This document shows, piece after piece, positions 1 to 12,640 of a stretch of DNA of 64,000 nucleotides (positions within the stretch are counted from its first letter, which is position 1; every line of letters starts with the position of its first letter). The stretch comes from Chaunax sp. Z400 (Eukaryota > Chordata > Actinopteri > Lophiiformes > Chaunacidae). A model generated the notes under the pieces. It was not told the origin of the DNA, did no database searches, and saw only the letters and a program-made list of their open reading frames with translations. The DNA lies in the NCBI GenBank assembly GCA_037577475.1, contig CM075194.1:6499992-6563991 (forward strand). The letters are read 5' to 3'. A program made the translations under genes and the position numbers.

Positions 1-4
1 TCAC

Positions 5-251
5 TTTATTTGTGTTCTCCAACAATGAACGCAGGTTTTTATTTTGTTTCCCACAAAAGCAGAGATCTCATTTTTCAAAGGATCTCTTCATATATGAATC
101 CGCTCTGCCGCTGATTCAAATGTACTGTAGTAATAATTTCATAAAGAATGTTTTTTTGTTTTATTTCTTTTGTAAGTGAATGTAAAATGAGAGAAATTCA
201 CCTGAGCAGCGGTGCTGAATCTGTAAACTGGAGCTCGCTGGGGGCGGTTTG
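5..251 (-). other. Possible 3' UTR with poly(A) signal
   Basis: This stretch lies downstream, on the minus strand, of the candidate stop codon at 252-254. The plus strand reads TTTATT at 5-10, which is AATAAA on the minus strand about 240 nt after the stop, a plausible polyadenylation signal. It only has meaning if the candidate exon at 252-351 is real. Confidence 0.25.
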
Positions 252-351
252 TCATTCCCAGTAGCCTGCTGTCATCAGTTCCTCTCTGGCCTTGGGTGAC
301 AGGGTGTTCCAGTGGTTCACACAGATGGCACAGTAACTGAAAGCTGGTTTG
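252..351 (-). CDS. Candidate terminal coding exon, unidentified gene
   Basis: The minus-strand frame is open from 476 to a TGA at 252-254. Its last part reads like real protein (cysteines near the start, then HWNTLSPKAREELM and a C-terminal GYWE). A weak splice acceptor (AG at 352-353, preceded by a T-rich stretch) would start the exon at 351. If the whole open frame is coding, the exon could extend to about 476. I do not recognise the family. In favour: codon choice looks protein-like and an AATAAA lies 240 nt past the stop. Against: the polypyrimidine tract is poor and the frame is short enough to be chance. Confidence 0.3.
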
Positions 352-476
352 CTTTGTTCAAGATGTATTGAGAAAAACACTGGACTTGTAAAGATGATGT
401 TAAAGTTTGCGGCCTGAACCAGACCCTCATAAATCATTTCAGACTGGCAGATCCGGGGTTCAGAAAGTGTCCACAA

Positions 477-3459
477 TTAACTTAACACTTCTTTGACAAA
501 CTGTTTTAATTTTGTTGTCCGGCCTCATTTTGAATTGCAATACTGTCATACTCTCTTCTCTGTAAATGCTTTGTGACCCAGATCTGTTGTCAGCAGGCTT
601 ACACTGGGTTCCTACACAGGTCTGCAACATCTCAAAGCATCAAACAGGGATCAGGAATATTTAGTAGCAAAGACATTTTCAGCAATTATTCAAGACAATA
701 CAGGAGTTTTCATTCATTCGGGCAGATCAGATGTTAGACCTCGATGCCAGGGCTGGGCAATATAAACTTTTCTTTAGAAGTAAATAATTGCCTCATGTTG
801 GATCCTTCCTGATTTGTCCAGCTACTCACAATGTGACCAGTTCAGAGTCTTGATTGTTTACTAATTGGTTGTTTTGTTATTATGAGATTTACTAAATTAA
901 TTGAAACACTTACAATGAAGAGATTGTTCGTTCATGATGTCAGTAATCAGCCTCACAGCAGCCTTAGCCACGCCCAGCCTAGCTGTCCCCACTGATACGA
1001 CCATTCCCAAAAAGAACACCGCCTCCATGACTCAACTGCTGTCGTTCAGCGTATGACTAGATATAAATCACTATTCAATGATGAACTTTTTGTAGCTTTT
1101 AACAAAATGTTTGGATTTAAATTGTAGTCCTGTGCACCTAACCTTTCAGAGATCAGCCCTTTTTAAAAAATGTTTTTTTTATTACAGATTATTAAATGCT
1201 TCCATTAGTTTCACGTCTGAAACTAATGCCTTTGGAGTTCTGTGTCACTCACCAAAATACATCGCGTTTATCCTTCAGGCTATGAAATACGATCACAGCT
1301 ACTGTCGCAGCTTATCATTTTAAATCATGCTTTCTTTAAATCTTCTTAGCCTTTGCTGGTTCATTGCTGTATTTCTTGGCACCTGTAATTTAGTGGAATT
1401 AGCGTCAAATGTTTTGCAGCAATGTGTTCCACCATAAAAAAACAAACATGATCCACAGCGCCCTTAGTGGTCAAAAACTACACGCAGTACCTTTACATCT
1501 GCTGCTGCTGCTGCTGCGTCACATTAAAAGTTCTCCTCCAGCAAACCAGTGAGCTTTTATTGTGAAGCAGCCAAAGGAAAAGCAATGCATTTGTCAGTGG
1601 GTCAGTGGAGCGTTGTTTAGCAGTCCTGTTCTTCCACAAAAATGTGTCTGTACAGATGCTTTTTGCCAGCGGATCAATTTTAAATATTGCAAAGTGGTGG
1701 GGAGTCTTTGTAATTGCACATTTTGTCTATAGAAATCTCACTGTTTTCCCCTGAATCACAACTTGTAGTTATACTAGAAAGGAGTACCCTGGCCTTCTGA
1801 ACTGAAACCTCATAGAAGTGACAAATCAAAACCTAAGAGCACAACACAAGTCTTTGCTCTGTCCAAAGAAGGATGGACTCATTTAAGTTAAATCTCTCTA
1901 AATTCCAGCCCTGTTGGTAATTAGGAACTTTTTTTGTGTGCACTATACTGATGTTGCATTTTGGATTCCTGGGTCCTGAAGTTTGTTTTTTTCCCCCCAA
2001 ATGATTACCTCTGGCCACCATTTAGAGTTTCCAGAGTGTGAAGTAGTCCCGAGCTTCTCAAAACACCTTAGAGCACATGCAGAAGTTTGCAAAGGGAAAT
2101 GTGAAGGAACCTTTAACAGTCTGCCATGGTGCCAACATATGTCTTTTCTTTTTTTTTTCCATTTTTTAAAAGATGCACGACTCCCTCTATCTCACCTGCT
2201 CTCCAAGCCTCAAACTTTACCGGGTAACACTTTACAGCGGCCTTATTTCAGCTGATTAATCTCTGTATTAACTGATAAAAATGTACAGCAAATACATATT
2301 TATAACGTGTGATTACTTACCGGAAATCTTCATTCATACAAGTAGAGTTTTCTCAAACACTGGCAGCATTAATATGTATGTAAACTGCTTTAATACACAG
2401 GTTAAAGCATCAGAATAAGGTCATTGTAAAACCAGGCATTACCCTCTTTCTCTCTCTCTCTTTGTACAGCGGCATTATATATACCGAGGAAGTAGTTTGT
2501 TAATATGTATAATTTAGCCGTTGCTGTTTTTTTGTAAATAATGAGAAAGTATTGTGAATGACATTTGTTGAATGGTTTAAAAGGAATCATTTATGGCAAA
2601 CCTCTCCAAGCTTTTATAAATGTGACTGCAGTACATAGCATATTTTGTATGTAAAGATGAACAAGCATTACTAGAAGCTGATGAAACCATGTGTAAAACT
2701 TGATAATAGCTTATTGAGCTTGTAGTTTCTGATGTACATAAATGAATGACAGAACATTTTTGTCTATTATTAAATGTGAAAATCCACCTATCTTCGTTTG
2801 TCTTAACTATGTTTTACCTAATACCTAACTTTTCCTTTAGTGCTTGTTTGCATCTGCCTGAAGAGCCAGGAAGGTCTATTTATTCAGGAACCGATGATCA
2901 GAATCAAAATTAAAATGTCTTAAGGATTCCGATGGATGGAGTTTTGGAACCGGTTCCAATTTTGGACCGGTTCTCGATGCCCAACCCTAAATATGATGCG
3001 TGTTGTAGAAATGATGACAAAATAATGAATGCAGTGTACAAATACAGAAATGTATACTGTCAACATTTATTCTGAGGACTGGGCTGGTTTTCTGCCTCAG
3101 GTCGACCTGCTGGTTACACGATAGAGGAGAGGTCATAGAATCAAAAGGAATCATCCTCAGGGGATCATGAATAACTAATCTGTTCAGCAGACGCCACGAG
3201 GCCTCACTCTGGATTAAAAGCGAAAGTTTTTCCCCCAAATTTGGTTTTTCATATTGTGACGCAGCGCACACTCCATCTGCAGCTCCAAATAGGATGAAAC
3301 AAATGTCGACAATAATTATTTGTAAATACACTTTTCCTGCGGCTTCTTTTCAATCACTGGCTGCTATTTTGAATGCTGCTGTTGATATTTCCCAGCCCTC
3401 CAGCTAAGCAGAGGCAGGAGAGGCTGGGTGTCAGTGAGCCGCTGTGTTCTCACCAGCAA
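477..3459. other. Non-coding, AT-rich; no gene seen
   Basis: I see no convincing exon, RNA gene or long repeat here. Short items are a (CTG)5 run near 1500, a CT run near 2450, and phrases at 741-765 and 2930-2990 that look like ends of old dispersed elements. The open frames are short and lack splice or family support. Confidence 0.6.
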
Positions 3460-4370
3460 TTATTCATCACGAGTCACACTGGATCTCTCCCTCATTCTTT
3501 CTCTCCCTTTAATCTCTCTGTCTCCGACCTCTCCTCCCTCACTCCCACCTCATCTCTTTTGGTTTCTCTCTTCCACTCTCTTCTCCTTTTTTCTCTCCTA
3601 ATCTTTTTCTTTTGCCTCTGAGCTCTCATTTCCTCTCTCTGCCTCCATCTCTCACTCTCCTCTCACCGTCTCTCGCTCCGTCTGACACCTTTTTCCTCCC
3701 CCCCCCTCCTCCTACTTTCTTGGTTTCTACCTCCCCCATTTCAAACTTCTCACACTCACCCCGTCCTTCTCTGTTTATCTTTATTTTTTCAATTTCTTTT
3801 TCAACTCTCCCTCCTTTTTCTTTTCTCCCCTTTCTTCATGCTCTAATGTTCTATCATCTCCCTGTTTCAATTTTCCTTTCTCCTCCTCCTCCCTCTCTTC
3901 CAGAAGTTTTCTTTTTGTCCCACTCTCTCCCCCTCTCCTCACATTTCTCATACCTCTTTGCAGTCCCCTCTTGCCTCTCTTACCTGTTCCATCCTTCCAT
4001 CCCTTCGGTCTTCTGTTCTCTCTTTCTCTCCTCACACTATCTTCCATCTTTATTTCTCACATCATCCATCCCTTTATCCCTCTCCTCTGTCATCATTCCT
4101 TCATCCTCTTCTCCCTCTCCAACTCTTACACTGTTTCTCCCTTTCTCCTGTGTTTTTTCCTCAATCTCTCATCACTCCATCCATCCCTTTATCCTCTGTC
4201 CTTCAGATGTATCCTGTCGGTCTTTCAGTCTTTCTTTCTTTCTGTCTTTTTGTCTTTCTTTTCTTTTTACTTTTTCCCCCTTATCTCTCCTTCTCTTTTT
4301 CCCCTTATGCCTCTTATCTTCTCTTCCTTTGTTTATCTTTTAACATTCCTCATTTTAACACTCCATTTCT
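3460..4370 (+). repeat. Polypyrimidine (CT-rich) tract, about 0.9 kb
   Basis: The plus strand is almost entirely C and T for about 900 bases, with irregular CTCTCC, TTCCTC and CATCC groups rather than one exact unit. Several overlapping open frames arise only because C/T codons cannot make stops (predicted products are Ser/Leu/Phe/Pro-rich); I do not treat them as genes. Homopurine-homopyrimidine tracts can form triplex (H-DNA). Whether this one does would depend on mirror symmetry, which I have not mapped. Confidence 0.9.
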
Positions 4371-4527
4371 TTGATGATTTGTGATGCCCTTTGACTGTAA
4401 ATCCATCCTGATCATTCTGACAGCATTCACTCTGCTGCTCTGTAGCAGTTGGCTGATTATGAGTCTATTCTTGTCTTAATTTTCTCTCCTTCGTATTCTA
4501 ACAAGACTGTTTGTGAAACAATCCTTC

Positions 4528-4577
4528 CCTCCTCCTCCTCCTCCTCCTCCTCCTCCTCCTCCTCCTCCTCCTCCTCT
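4528..4577 (+). repeat. (CCT)n microsatellite
   Basis: About sixteen uninterrupted CCT units, seen directly. It lies 150 bp after the larger polypyrimidine tract and may be a late expansion from it. Confidence 0.97.
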
Positions 4578-7500
4578 AAGTAGATACTGTTTGCAGATTT
4601 AACATGCGTCTGCCCATTTTCAGGTCATCTAGTCTTTATTGCTTTCACTAAACAGTCTAATATTATTACCCCTCCTCAGCTTTGAGTTGGTCGGTGTTTC
4701 AGCAGAGCTGTCAGGGGCAATAACGTCTGTAAAATATTTCCCCCGCTGTATTTCAGATTTGCTGAACAAAGGTTACAGGGTGAAATGTAATTGTTGGAAA
4801 TGCTGCATTTGTGTTTTCTTGTTGTCGTGATGTCTTGCTGAAAGCATTAGACCTTTTATCACAATTAGTTAACATGTCTCAGAGGAGTTGCTCCGATCTA
4901 TCCGCCCCCGCCTCATCCTGTATACTGAGCTGTCAGATTCTGACTTACGACGATGCATTTCCCCCGAGGTTTCACTCATAAATAATCTGCTGTAAATCCA
5001 TATTGGGATAGAAAACCTGTTGATGTGCGATGCACTCAAAACATAACAGGTGTCTTCTAAAATTACAGATTTCATTCAAGATGTTGGCAGAATGGCTGTG
5101 ATTTGTCTGCAAGACAGCATTAAATCAGAAATAATTAGTTTTCAAGGTGATTTGTGGCTTAAAAAAACTCACATCCACCACAAATAATCCCACTACAGGC
5201 CCAGTCAGGAGCTTTTCTGGTGCTGTCGTGGCGTATGTCATGATCCTCCACAGCAGATGGAGATAGATAGATAGAATTGCTTCTTTTTTAACAAAAATTT
5301 AAATTCAAGTCATTTTGTACTCCATGCTGATGGAAAGTTGAGTGAATTTTCCAGAGATGTTGAATGGATTAAGAAACTTCTCTCTATTCTGGAAAAAGTC
5401 ATATTGTTTGTTACTATCCTGACTGACGTGATTTCTTTACAACTAACTCCTTAAGCTTTCATTTTTAAAAATGTGCTTGTTTTTTCTTTTCTTTTTTTTT
5501 TTCAGTCATGCAGCTTTGTTGTGTCTACTACAGCTGTTAATGTGCTTTGGGCAGGCAAAATGCAAATCGGATCACGTTCCATGTCTGGATGTATCCCTTA
5601 ATCATTCAACCTGTGTTTCATCAGATAATGAGAAGAAAAATTTGGAATGAAATCAGTGAAATAAGAGTAAAATCACAATAAAATATTGGGCTTTGACCAG
5701 ATGACTGAAATGTTGATAATATCCAGACGTCTTATAGAGAACTAAATATCAACACTTTTCATTGACTAAAACTAGGCCAGACTTTTAGTCGACTAAAACT
5801 ATTAACCTAAACAAAACAGGGCAATGTTGACTAATTATGATAAAAATTGATAAGGACATTCGACACAAGACTAAAGGCTCATTTATACTCCATTTATGTA
5901 CGAAAATAGATCCGTCCTTTCCAAATTGTGTCCTTCCATGCGTCTTTTACGTCAGCATCGATACATCCACAAGAGGGCAGTGAAGAGTCAAAAGTTTCGA
6001 CAACAGCTAATCGAGATGTGAGGACAGAGTTTCTTAACTTTCTGACTTAACATTTTACTTCTTTGTCATTTCTGTACAGATTTGTTGTACCTTGCTTGAG
6101 TTGTAGCTGCGCTGCCCCCAATTATTTCTGGTGGTACTGCTCTGTTTCAGCCGTCTCATCCGTATAAGCTCTTTGAAAATGTGCAAATACATGCCAAATG
6201 AATGCAGAGAACATACAGTGGGCTCCGTCCGTATCCTAATGCGTATTTAACATACAGTAAACCGTAAATGGGCCTTAAGACTAAAGCAATAGCTGAAAAA
6301 AATAACATTAGACCCTTAAGGAGAATTTACCATGTTTTATTTACCAAAGAGGCATCCGAGAGAGCACTTTTGCTACATTTTTCAAAAGTGGTGTCACCAG
6401 GGGGCCAATGCTGCCCCAGCGCCTCTTAGATTCCACTGGTAGTGACAGCTAGAAGGATGGTAGAGAGGAACCAGGCTGGAATCAAACCAGGACTGCTGCA
6501 GTAAGGTCATGGTGTGCAGGTTCCACCAGGTGAGCTGCCAGTTTCTCACAGTGCAGCAGATGGAATATTTATTCATTCAGATCAGGATGCTTGTATCTGC
6601 AATAATGAATCCTGGTATCCCCTAGACAGCATATTTTAGGCTAAAATCCAGTGAGCGGCTGGCAACCAGCATACAGTGTGATGGATGAGCCTCCCATTAC
6701 TGCCACTAATAAATAGTTTAAACACCTTCTTTTAATAAATGAATACCTAAGTGTATTATGTAACACCAGTGATAACAATACTTCTGGTCCTGCTTAACTC
6801 CTGAGATTAGAGCAGTGTTTGGGTTTGATGTTAGCCTTTAATTAAAAATCTTAACCTTATCATTGGCTTTATAGTAGCAGAAGGAAAAGTTCCCTCCAGA
6901 CTGCAGCTTGTAAAATATCTTATTAATATTTTTTTTCCAGATTGCTGCTCAAAGAAATTAGCCCATCGTGATGCTCAAATAATTAAATAAGATTAAGTGA
7001 AACATGAACTGAAACCTGCCTTAAAGGAATACTTCATCAAATTCTGTCAAATTGTAATTTTCCAGCCGTTCTGCTGTTTAAATGATGTCAGCATTTATAG
7101 AAGCACTAATCTCAGATCAGGTTATCTGCCGTTAGTATGTGCTGAAAACGATTTCTCTTTTTATATACAGTAGTCTGAACTCCTGAGCTCAACACTTTCC
7201 ACTTATTTTAAAATGATTTTACTCATGTACTCGTGAAGAGACCGGACATCAGTTTCTCTGAGTTGGTTTGAACTCAGAGATTGCTGGGGATTGTTTCACT
7301 AAAAGTCAAATGGTGAACTTAACCATTCATGGATTCATGATTATTTTTTTTTAGAGCTTTGCTGTGTTGCTAATGAGAGGAAGTTCTCACACTCTACACA
7401 CATTTTCCAGCTTCTTCCTCCGTTTTGAAGTTTTTGTGATGCTGAAAGAGCTCCACAGGCTACTATGATGAGAGCAGCAGCTCCTCTCACTTGTGTGCAA

Positions 7501-7701
7501 GAATTTTGTTGGTGTCATATTGACATGGGGTGAGTATTTATACCAAATCAATATTGTCAATATTCAGTTTCCTGATAGTGTTTTTTGCTTGTGCAGCCTT
7601 AACAACAGTTTTCCTTCCTGCCAAGAACAGAAATGTGTAAGGTAAGCTAAGACTACATAAATAACTATGTAACAGAGCATGTGCTGCCTACATCAGACAT
7701 A
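4578..7701. other. Non-coding; no gene seen
   Basis: AT-rich sequence without a supported exon. A run of GACTAAAAC-type phrases at about 5760-5880, partly self-complementary around TTTAGTCGACTAAAAC, suggests an eroded dispersed element. A short GATA run lies near 5262. Nothing else stands out. Confidence 0.55.
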
Positions 7702-8278
7702 AGCTGTGTCTCAATTCAGAGGCTGTATTTGAAGACTGAATGCATCACAGAGGCGCAACAAGGCCGTCTCATGTCGAACGCTCCTTCAAACGTGGCCTTC
7801 TATTCTGGGACTGTGAAGGATGCACATGTTGGATTGTTTGCAGCCCACCTTATTCCAAGATGCACTGCACACAAGTGATGTTTAGATTTCCCCCCCCCCG
7901 CCAAAACAGAATGCGCCAGAGAAACGGACCCCCATCCCACCCCCAGCAGCTGAGGAGTGATTTCTTGTAAAAAATAGGCTACACAAAAAAAAATTGGATT
8001 CAAATTTCTGGTAGATACTACAACTACTACTACAGCTTTTACTACAACTGGCTGTAGTACTATTACGACTCTACTGCAGCTGTCAATGTTGCTATAAGGA
8101 GCGGTGCTTAGTGGCGTCAGGATGAGGATGGGAAGAGATGGTGACTTAAACAGGAAGTTCTCCGTAGACCAGACTGTCTCATTTAACAGCACTCGATGCG
8201 TCTTTAGTCGTCTGCGAAGGAGACACCTTTATAGTCCGTGTCCTTCGAAGGATACAGCCCCTGAGTTGAGACACAGCT
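7702..8278. mobile_element. MITE-like element with 24-bp inverted ends
   Basis: The left end at 7702-7725 begins AGCTGTGTCTCAATTCAG. The right end at 8255-8278 is its reverse complement with two mismatches across 24 bp. The 577-bp element has no transposase frame, so it is non-autonomous. Further inside, CCTTCGAAGGAT-type motifs near the right end suggest sub-terminal symmetry. The superfamily is uncertain; I could not define a target-site duplication. The overlapping short open frames are shadows. Confidence 0.75.
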
Positions 8279-8396
8279 ACAATTTTGATGGGAATTTATG
8301 CTTTTACTTTGAAATTAATGCAATAAATTTACAGTAAATAATTGATCTGTTAGACCAAAATAAGTTTCACATGCGTTATTCGTGTAGCAGAAATGG

Positions 8397-8510
8397 TTTT
8401 AGAAATCCAGATGAGTTTGACTTTATTTTATTATGATTTTTAGTGTAGATCCAGTTTATGCTGGATGTGTAAGAATAGCTCCACTCTACTGAGTGGCAAT
8501 CTAGTTTAAA
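8397..8510 (+). repeat. Fragment of teleost-type dispersed repeat
   Basis: It shares phrasing with 16020-16145 (AAATCCAGATGAGT, then GATTTTTAG or GACTTTTAG, then AGATCCAG). It ends CTCTACTGAGTG followed by a CTAGTTT tail, which I recognise from memory as the 3' end of an abundant teleost repeat. No name is assigned. Confidence 0.55.
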
Positions 8511-9879
8511 AAAAAATTTGTTCTCATCTCATTTGGAGCTCTCTCTCTCTGTACTGTTGAAACTCCATGAATCTTGTCACAGGTTAAAAATTATAGATGT
8601 AAGATGTTTAAAGCTAAAATGGACCCAGCAGCTACAGCATGTGGGACAGCAGGAGGGGGAGGTCTGTCCTATATAGCTGTTGACCCAAAACATGAAAATT
8701 GGGAGCAATTACAGTCGCCATATGCAAAGCACAGGTGGCACGCTGGGAGCTGGAGTCTCTCTTTGTAAAAGGATGACTGCCTGAGATGTTTTCTTTTCGC
8801 CAAAATACACAACTGAGATGATGATGCAGTGATTTTTAAGTAATGTCAGGTTACTACTGCTACCGATTTGCTCTTCATTGCAAGAAATATGCCTACTATG
8901 ACATCTTTCATCTGTTATTTTTATGGCTCACATACCTCATTGTCATTCAGAGATTTCAGAGCTGCAGTGAGCTTTACCTCACAAATGCACCCTTGCAACA
9001 CAGCCTTAAGGTGTAGAGTGGAAGAAACACAAATGTGCTCTCGGTTTGTTTACACCAGGGGTCTCATTTATTAAAGTTTCTCATGGTTTGTGCTCAAAGT
9101 TGTGCTTCGTAAAGTTCTGATGTCAGAATCAGTGATTTTGTCTGACATGTCGAAAGCAAAACTCTGGATAAAATCCTTTTTATTATTTCTCAAGGTATGA
9201 ATGTTATAGACATCATATATATGGTATACACTGTATAGTATATACACTATAACATCTTTACAAATTCTGCCCTAGGTGGATTTTTAACTTAACGCCAGGA
9301 GCGCTGCCAGAGGGAGGAAGAGGGTAAGAACTCTGAAACACCGAGAGGTGGTGGTGAATTTAGATGAACCTCGACGAGGGTCAAGGGTTACTTTTTATCA
9401 AGAGACCAAAAATCTCTTGACAGGTGAAAAAAACCTCCCCTCTGTGGAAGGCAGCTGTTCAGAATTCACCTCCATTTATCGTGTTGTCTTTATTTGCAGG
9501 AAGCGACATGTGTCACCTCTGACATTCTGCCGCCGCAGACGACCAGGGAGCAGGTTGACTGGTTAACTTCATGGTCCCAGAGAAGATGAAGCGACGCCCG
9601 CTGACTGATAAATCACAGCACAAATCAAAACGGGGCGACACAGCTCTGCTGGTGATAAGAGACGGAGGCTTTGTGAGAAGTACTCTTTCCTCCATTCCAC
9701 CATTAAATTGTCACACAATTTTCAACTAATGTAATCAATAAGAGCTATTATGATACAAGATGTCCTGCTGTTATCAATTTGGCTTCAAAAATACAATTTC
9801 AAAAGCTGCACTAATTAAAACGTCTTAGAATTCACACTGGGTCACATGAGTACTGTAATGCTAACCCACGGAGAATTAT
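8511..9879. other. Non-coding; no gene seen
   Basis: Mixed-composition sequence with only short open frames that lack splice or family support. A small AT-rich palindromic patch (ATATATGGTATACACTGTATAGTATATACA-like, around 9215-9250) is the only structural item. Confidence 0.5.
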
Positions 9880-10135
9880 CACCCGATATGGGTGTTGGGT
9901 GGAGATTGTGTCATCACCCATGTTTGTCTGTTTGTGTACAAGATATCACAAGAAGTGATTCATGGATTCTGATGAAGGTTTGTGGAGGGGTGGGCTTATA
10001 GGGTCAAGGAGAAGTTGACTGATTTTGAGGCAGATATGAATGGATGGATTTTTTATTTTTTATTGCGGGATAGGTCACATTTTGACAACGGCGTTGGCGG
10101 AGGTCTGCGCTCACCGAGTGCTTTCTAGTTGTATT
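9880..10135 (+). repeat. Teleost-type dispersed repeat copy
   Basis: It contains GTTTGTCTGTTTGTGTACAA, GATTCTGATGAAGGTTTGTG and the terminal phrase GGCGGAGGTCTGCGCTC followed by a TTTCTAGTT tail. These match the layout of the other copies in this window (15610-15905, 18152-18290) and my memory of a common teleost family. It is old and indel-rich. Confidence 0.55.
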
Positions 10136-11167
10136 TGCAGCAGAGAATGATATCTCAAAACTTGGGCAAAAAAATATTTGCATGACTCGATACCACCAGA
10201 TCTGAGGGAGAAAATATTTCATTTGTGTGAACTGTCCCTTAAAAAAAATCACCATTTATTTAGTTTACAGTTATTTTTAAGGTCCTTACAATCCTGTTAA
10301 AGCCTGTTTTTGGGCTCTCGTTTCAAAACTGAATTACTGAGGAAGAATAAACAGATTTTTCTCCTTCCTGTTGAATTTGACAGGCAAAATGAGCATGTAC
10401 TGCCAGTTATTAGGTCAAACCTGAACTAGAATCTCTCTTTGCATAAAAATCAGCCATGTGTTGTGTGTTGTAATGATGCAGTGAAACAAATGGGCATTTC
10501 TTCAGGTAACAGAATTCAATGACAGCATTGAAAATGACACATGGCCGTCTTCGGCCTCTCAACGCTTTTAACAGACACATCCGCGCTGCAAACCACAGCT
10601 GCGCTTTTACAGCACATATTGTAAATCCCCTGGCATCCCATGTGGAGTGAAAATTCCCAGCATGCAGCAGGGACAATACTGATTATCACCTTCGTCTCAT
10701 GAGTCTCTCCAAAGACGGATCCATCTGTTCATGCATTAAAACCCGCTCCGTCTGTTTTCCACCAGTCCTTCTGCTACGGCGAAGCATGACTGGTCACAAA
10801 CTTCTCAATAGATATCTGTTTTCAACGTCCGGATACATTTAAAAAATATAAAGTTATTTCCATCTCTTGTTGCTCGACCATAAATAATCACATGATAATT
10901 TTTGTAGACATTTCTGAAGCCCAAATATTTGTCAGGCCCTCACACTTAAAGCTTAAAGAATAGATGTATGAAGAGTTCCATTCCATCGACATCTACTCAA
11001 ACAAAGTGATTTCTAGCCTTAAGATTAAAACAAAATACAATACATTAAAGGCTAATAAGTCATGTAGGTCCTTGTTTGACAAAATAACACACTTTGACAG
11101 ACTTTGAGCTCTTTTCAGTCTTGTTTGCATGTTAAATTTCCATTAACAAGTTCAGTTTTTCTCTTCT
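10136..11167. other. Non-coding; no gene seen
   Basis: No supported exon or RNA gene. It lies downstream of the GFRA-like gene, which is read on the minus strand. Confidence 0.5.
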
Positions 11168-11949
11168 TTTATTTGGAAATGAACTCTTCGTCCTGCCATT
11201 TAAAACACAACAACAAACAGTCAAAGAATTCCATTGTGATTCGAGTATAACATGTGCTTCTATCTAACATGTGCGGTAACAAAATGATGTCGAAGTGAGA
11301 TAAAAACGTGGTACCAAAGTAAAAGCGAAGCCGATAGAGCAGAGAGAGCTGCATGTGGACAAACACACACATCCACCGTTAATCTGGTGTAACACTTCAT
11401 CACAGCTCATCTGAGAGAAAAGTATTAACATTGAATATTTTTCTTTTACATCAAGGAATGTTCAGGGACCAAAAAAAACAACATTTTTTTTGTTTTCTAT
11501 TTTTTTTTTCTTTTTCCAGCACTGTGTCTTCAGTGTCTCTTCGCTGTACACCCTCTGAACCCGCGGGGGCCTTCTCACTGGAGCTTGGATGAATGAGCAA
11601 AGTCTGTGTCATGTGTAACAGTTTGTGTTTGAGCAGGCGTGAAGCAAGAAATGAGGTGTGCACTTCCTGTTTTTATCCCCCCTCCCCCCCCTGTGGTGCG
11701 GTTTGCACCCTCTCCAACAGTCTTTCTCAAGGGCGTGGGTTTTCAACACATCTGCTCTGAATCATGATTCACAAAAAGAGATAAAGAGTGATTTTTTGTG
11801 ACAGAGAGGGAGAGGGGAGTGGGGCAGGACCGAGTCGACCCTTTCCCCCACCGTCGTTTGACACATAGAAATGGCTTTCTCTTACACCCCCCCCCCCTCC
11901 CCCCCCGGGTCTGGAGTTTTGTCCATGGAGGCCAGGTGAGCGAAGCCTC
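11168..11949 (-). other. Likely 3' UTR of the GFRA-like gene
   Basis: It follows the TAA stop at 11950-11952 on the minus strand. TTTATT on the plus strand at 11168-11173 is a minus-strand AATAAA that could end the transcript, giving a 3' UTR of about 0.8 kb. Homopolymer C runs at about 11681-11692 and 11887-11906 are present. The exact end is inferred only from the signal. Confidence 0.4.
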
Positions 11950-12096
11950 TTATTGGTCGGAGATCAGCAGCAGGAGCAGCCAGCCAAGGCCCAACAGCAG
12001 GGACAGGCGGGTGGGCTCGGATCCGCTGTCTGACAGGCCTGGAGAGGGAAGAGTGGAGTCTCCTTCGTCGCCCCACAATCTGTCGTTCTCGTTTAC
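11950..12096 (-). CDS. GFRA-like receptor, terminal exon with GPI signal
   Basis: Read on the minus strand, a pyrimidine-rich acceptor (CTCTCTTTCAG) is followed in phase 0 by 48 codons and TAA. The peptide begins VNENDRLWGDEGD, passes through a Ser/Gly/Pro-rich stretch (LSDSGSEPTR, a candidate omega-site region) and ends in a run of Leu/Gly/Trp/Ile and a short polar tail. That is the architecture of a GPI-attachment signal, expected for GDNF-family receptor alpha proteins, which sit on the outer plasma membrane and present GDNF-type ligands to RET. The phase fits the upstream exon at 16491-16660 exactly. This exon is assigned to the gene by phase, strand and the GPI tail, because GFRA C-termini are poorly conserved. 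An additional phase-0 exon in between cannot be excluded. Confidence 0.65.
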   Translation of the reverse strand, partial: VNENDRLWGDEGDSTLPSPGLSDSGSEPTRLSLLLGLGWLLLLLISDQ

Positions 12097-12318
12097 CTGA
12101 AAGAGAGACTAAATTGGATTAATCATCCAATCCACAACAGGAAACATGCCCCAGCAAAGGCAGTGGGAAAAAAATGATCCAGGAGTAGAAACTTGATGTG
12201 GAAAATTTGGCCATTATATCCACATAAACAGCTGAACAATAGGACAAGTGATAGCAGGGACATTGCCACCTATCATCCACACAGAGAGAGATGTATGTCA
12301 CTGCAAACATGTTCAGAA

Positions 12319-12640
12319 CTCGGAGGGCGCTCTGAGAACGCCTACCTCTGCCAAGGCCAATAGCCCACTCTTCTATGATATGCAAATCTGTGTGTGGATT
12401 TATTTCCAGCAGAATTACAATGATGTCAAAATGTGGTTGTGTGTAGCTGAAGTGTCAGCAACACCATCACTTCTGACCCACTTGAAGTGTGGCAGGCATC
12501 TGCAGCACAGAGAGACACAGCATGCATATACTGACAAACAAACTGCTGTTGGAATGGGACCAACTAGAAGGGTCAAATGTATCAACTCTTATGTATTATT
12601 GCTGCTGAACTGATGTGTTGATTTGCCCATATTTGCAGGG
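12319..12640 (-). repeat. Dispersed repeat, reverse-orientation copy
   Basis: It begins with GGGCGCTCTGAGAACGCCTACCTCTGCCAAGGC. This is the reverse complement of the GCCTTGGCGGAGGTATGCGCTC-type end of the teleost repeat seen elsewhere here. The body shares phrases with 12811-13090 (GAAGTGTCAGCA, TCACTT.TGACCCAC, GTATCTGCAG-like). Confidence 0.5.

Noticed and set aside
3612..4384. Ser/Leu/Phe/Pro-rich open frames of 137-243 codons
   Set aside because: They lie wholly within the polypyrimidine tract, overlap in three frames, and arise because C/T-only codons cannot be stops.
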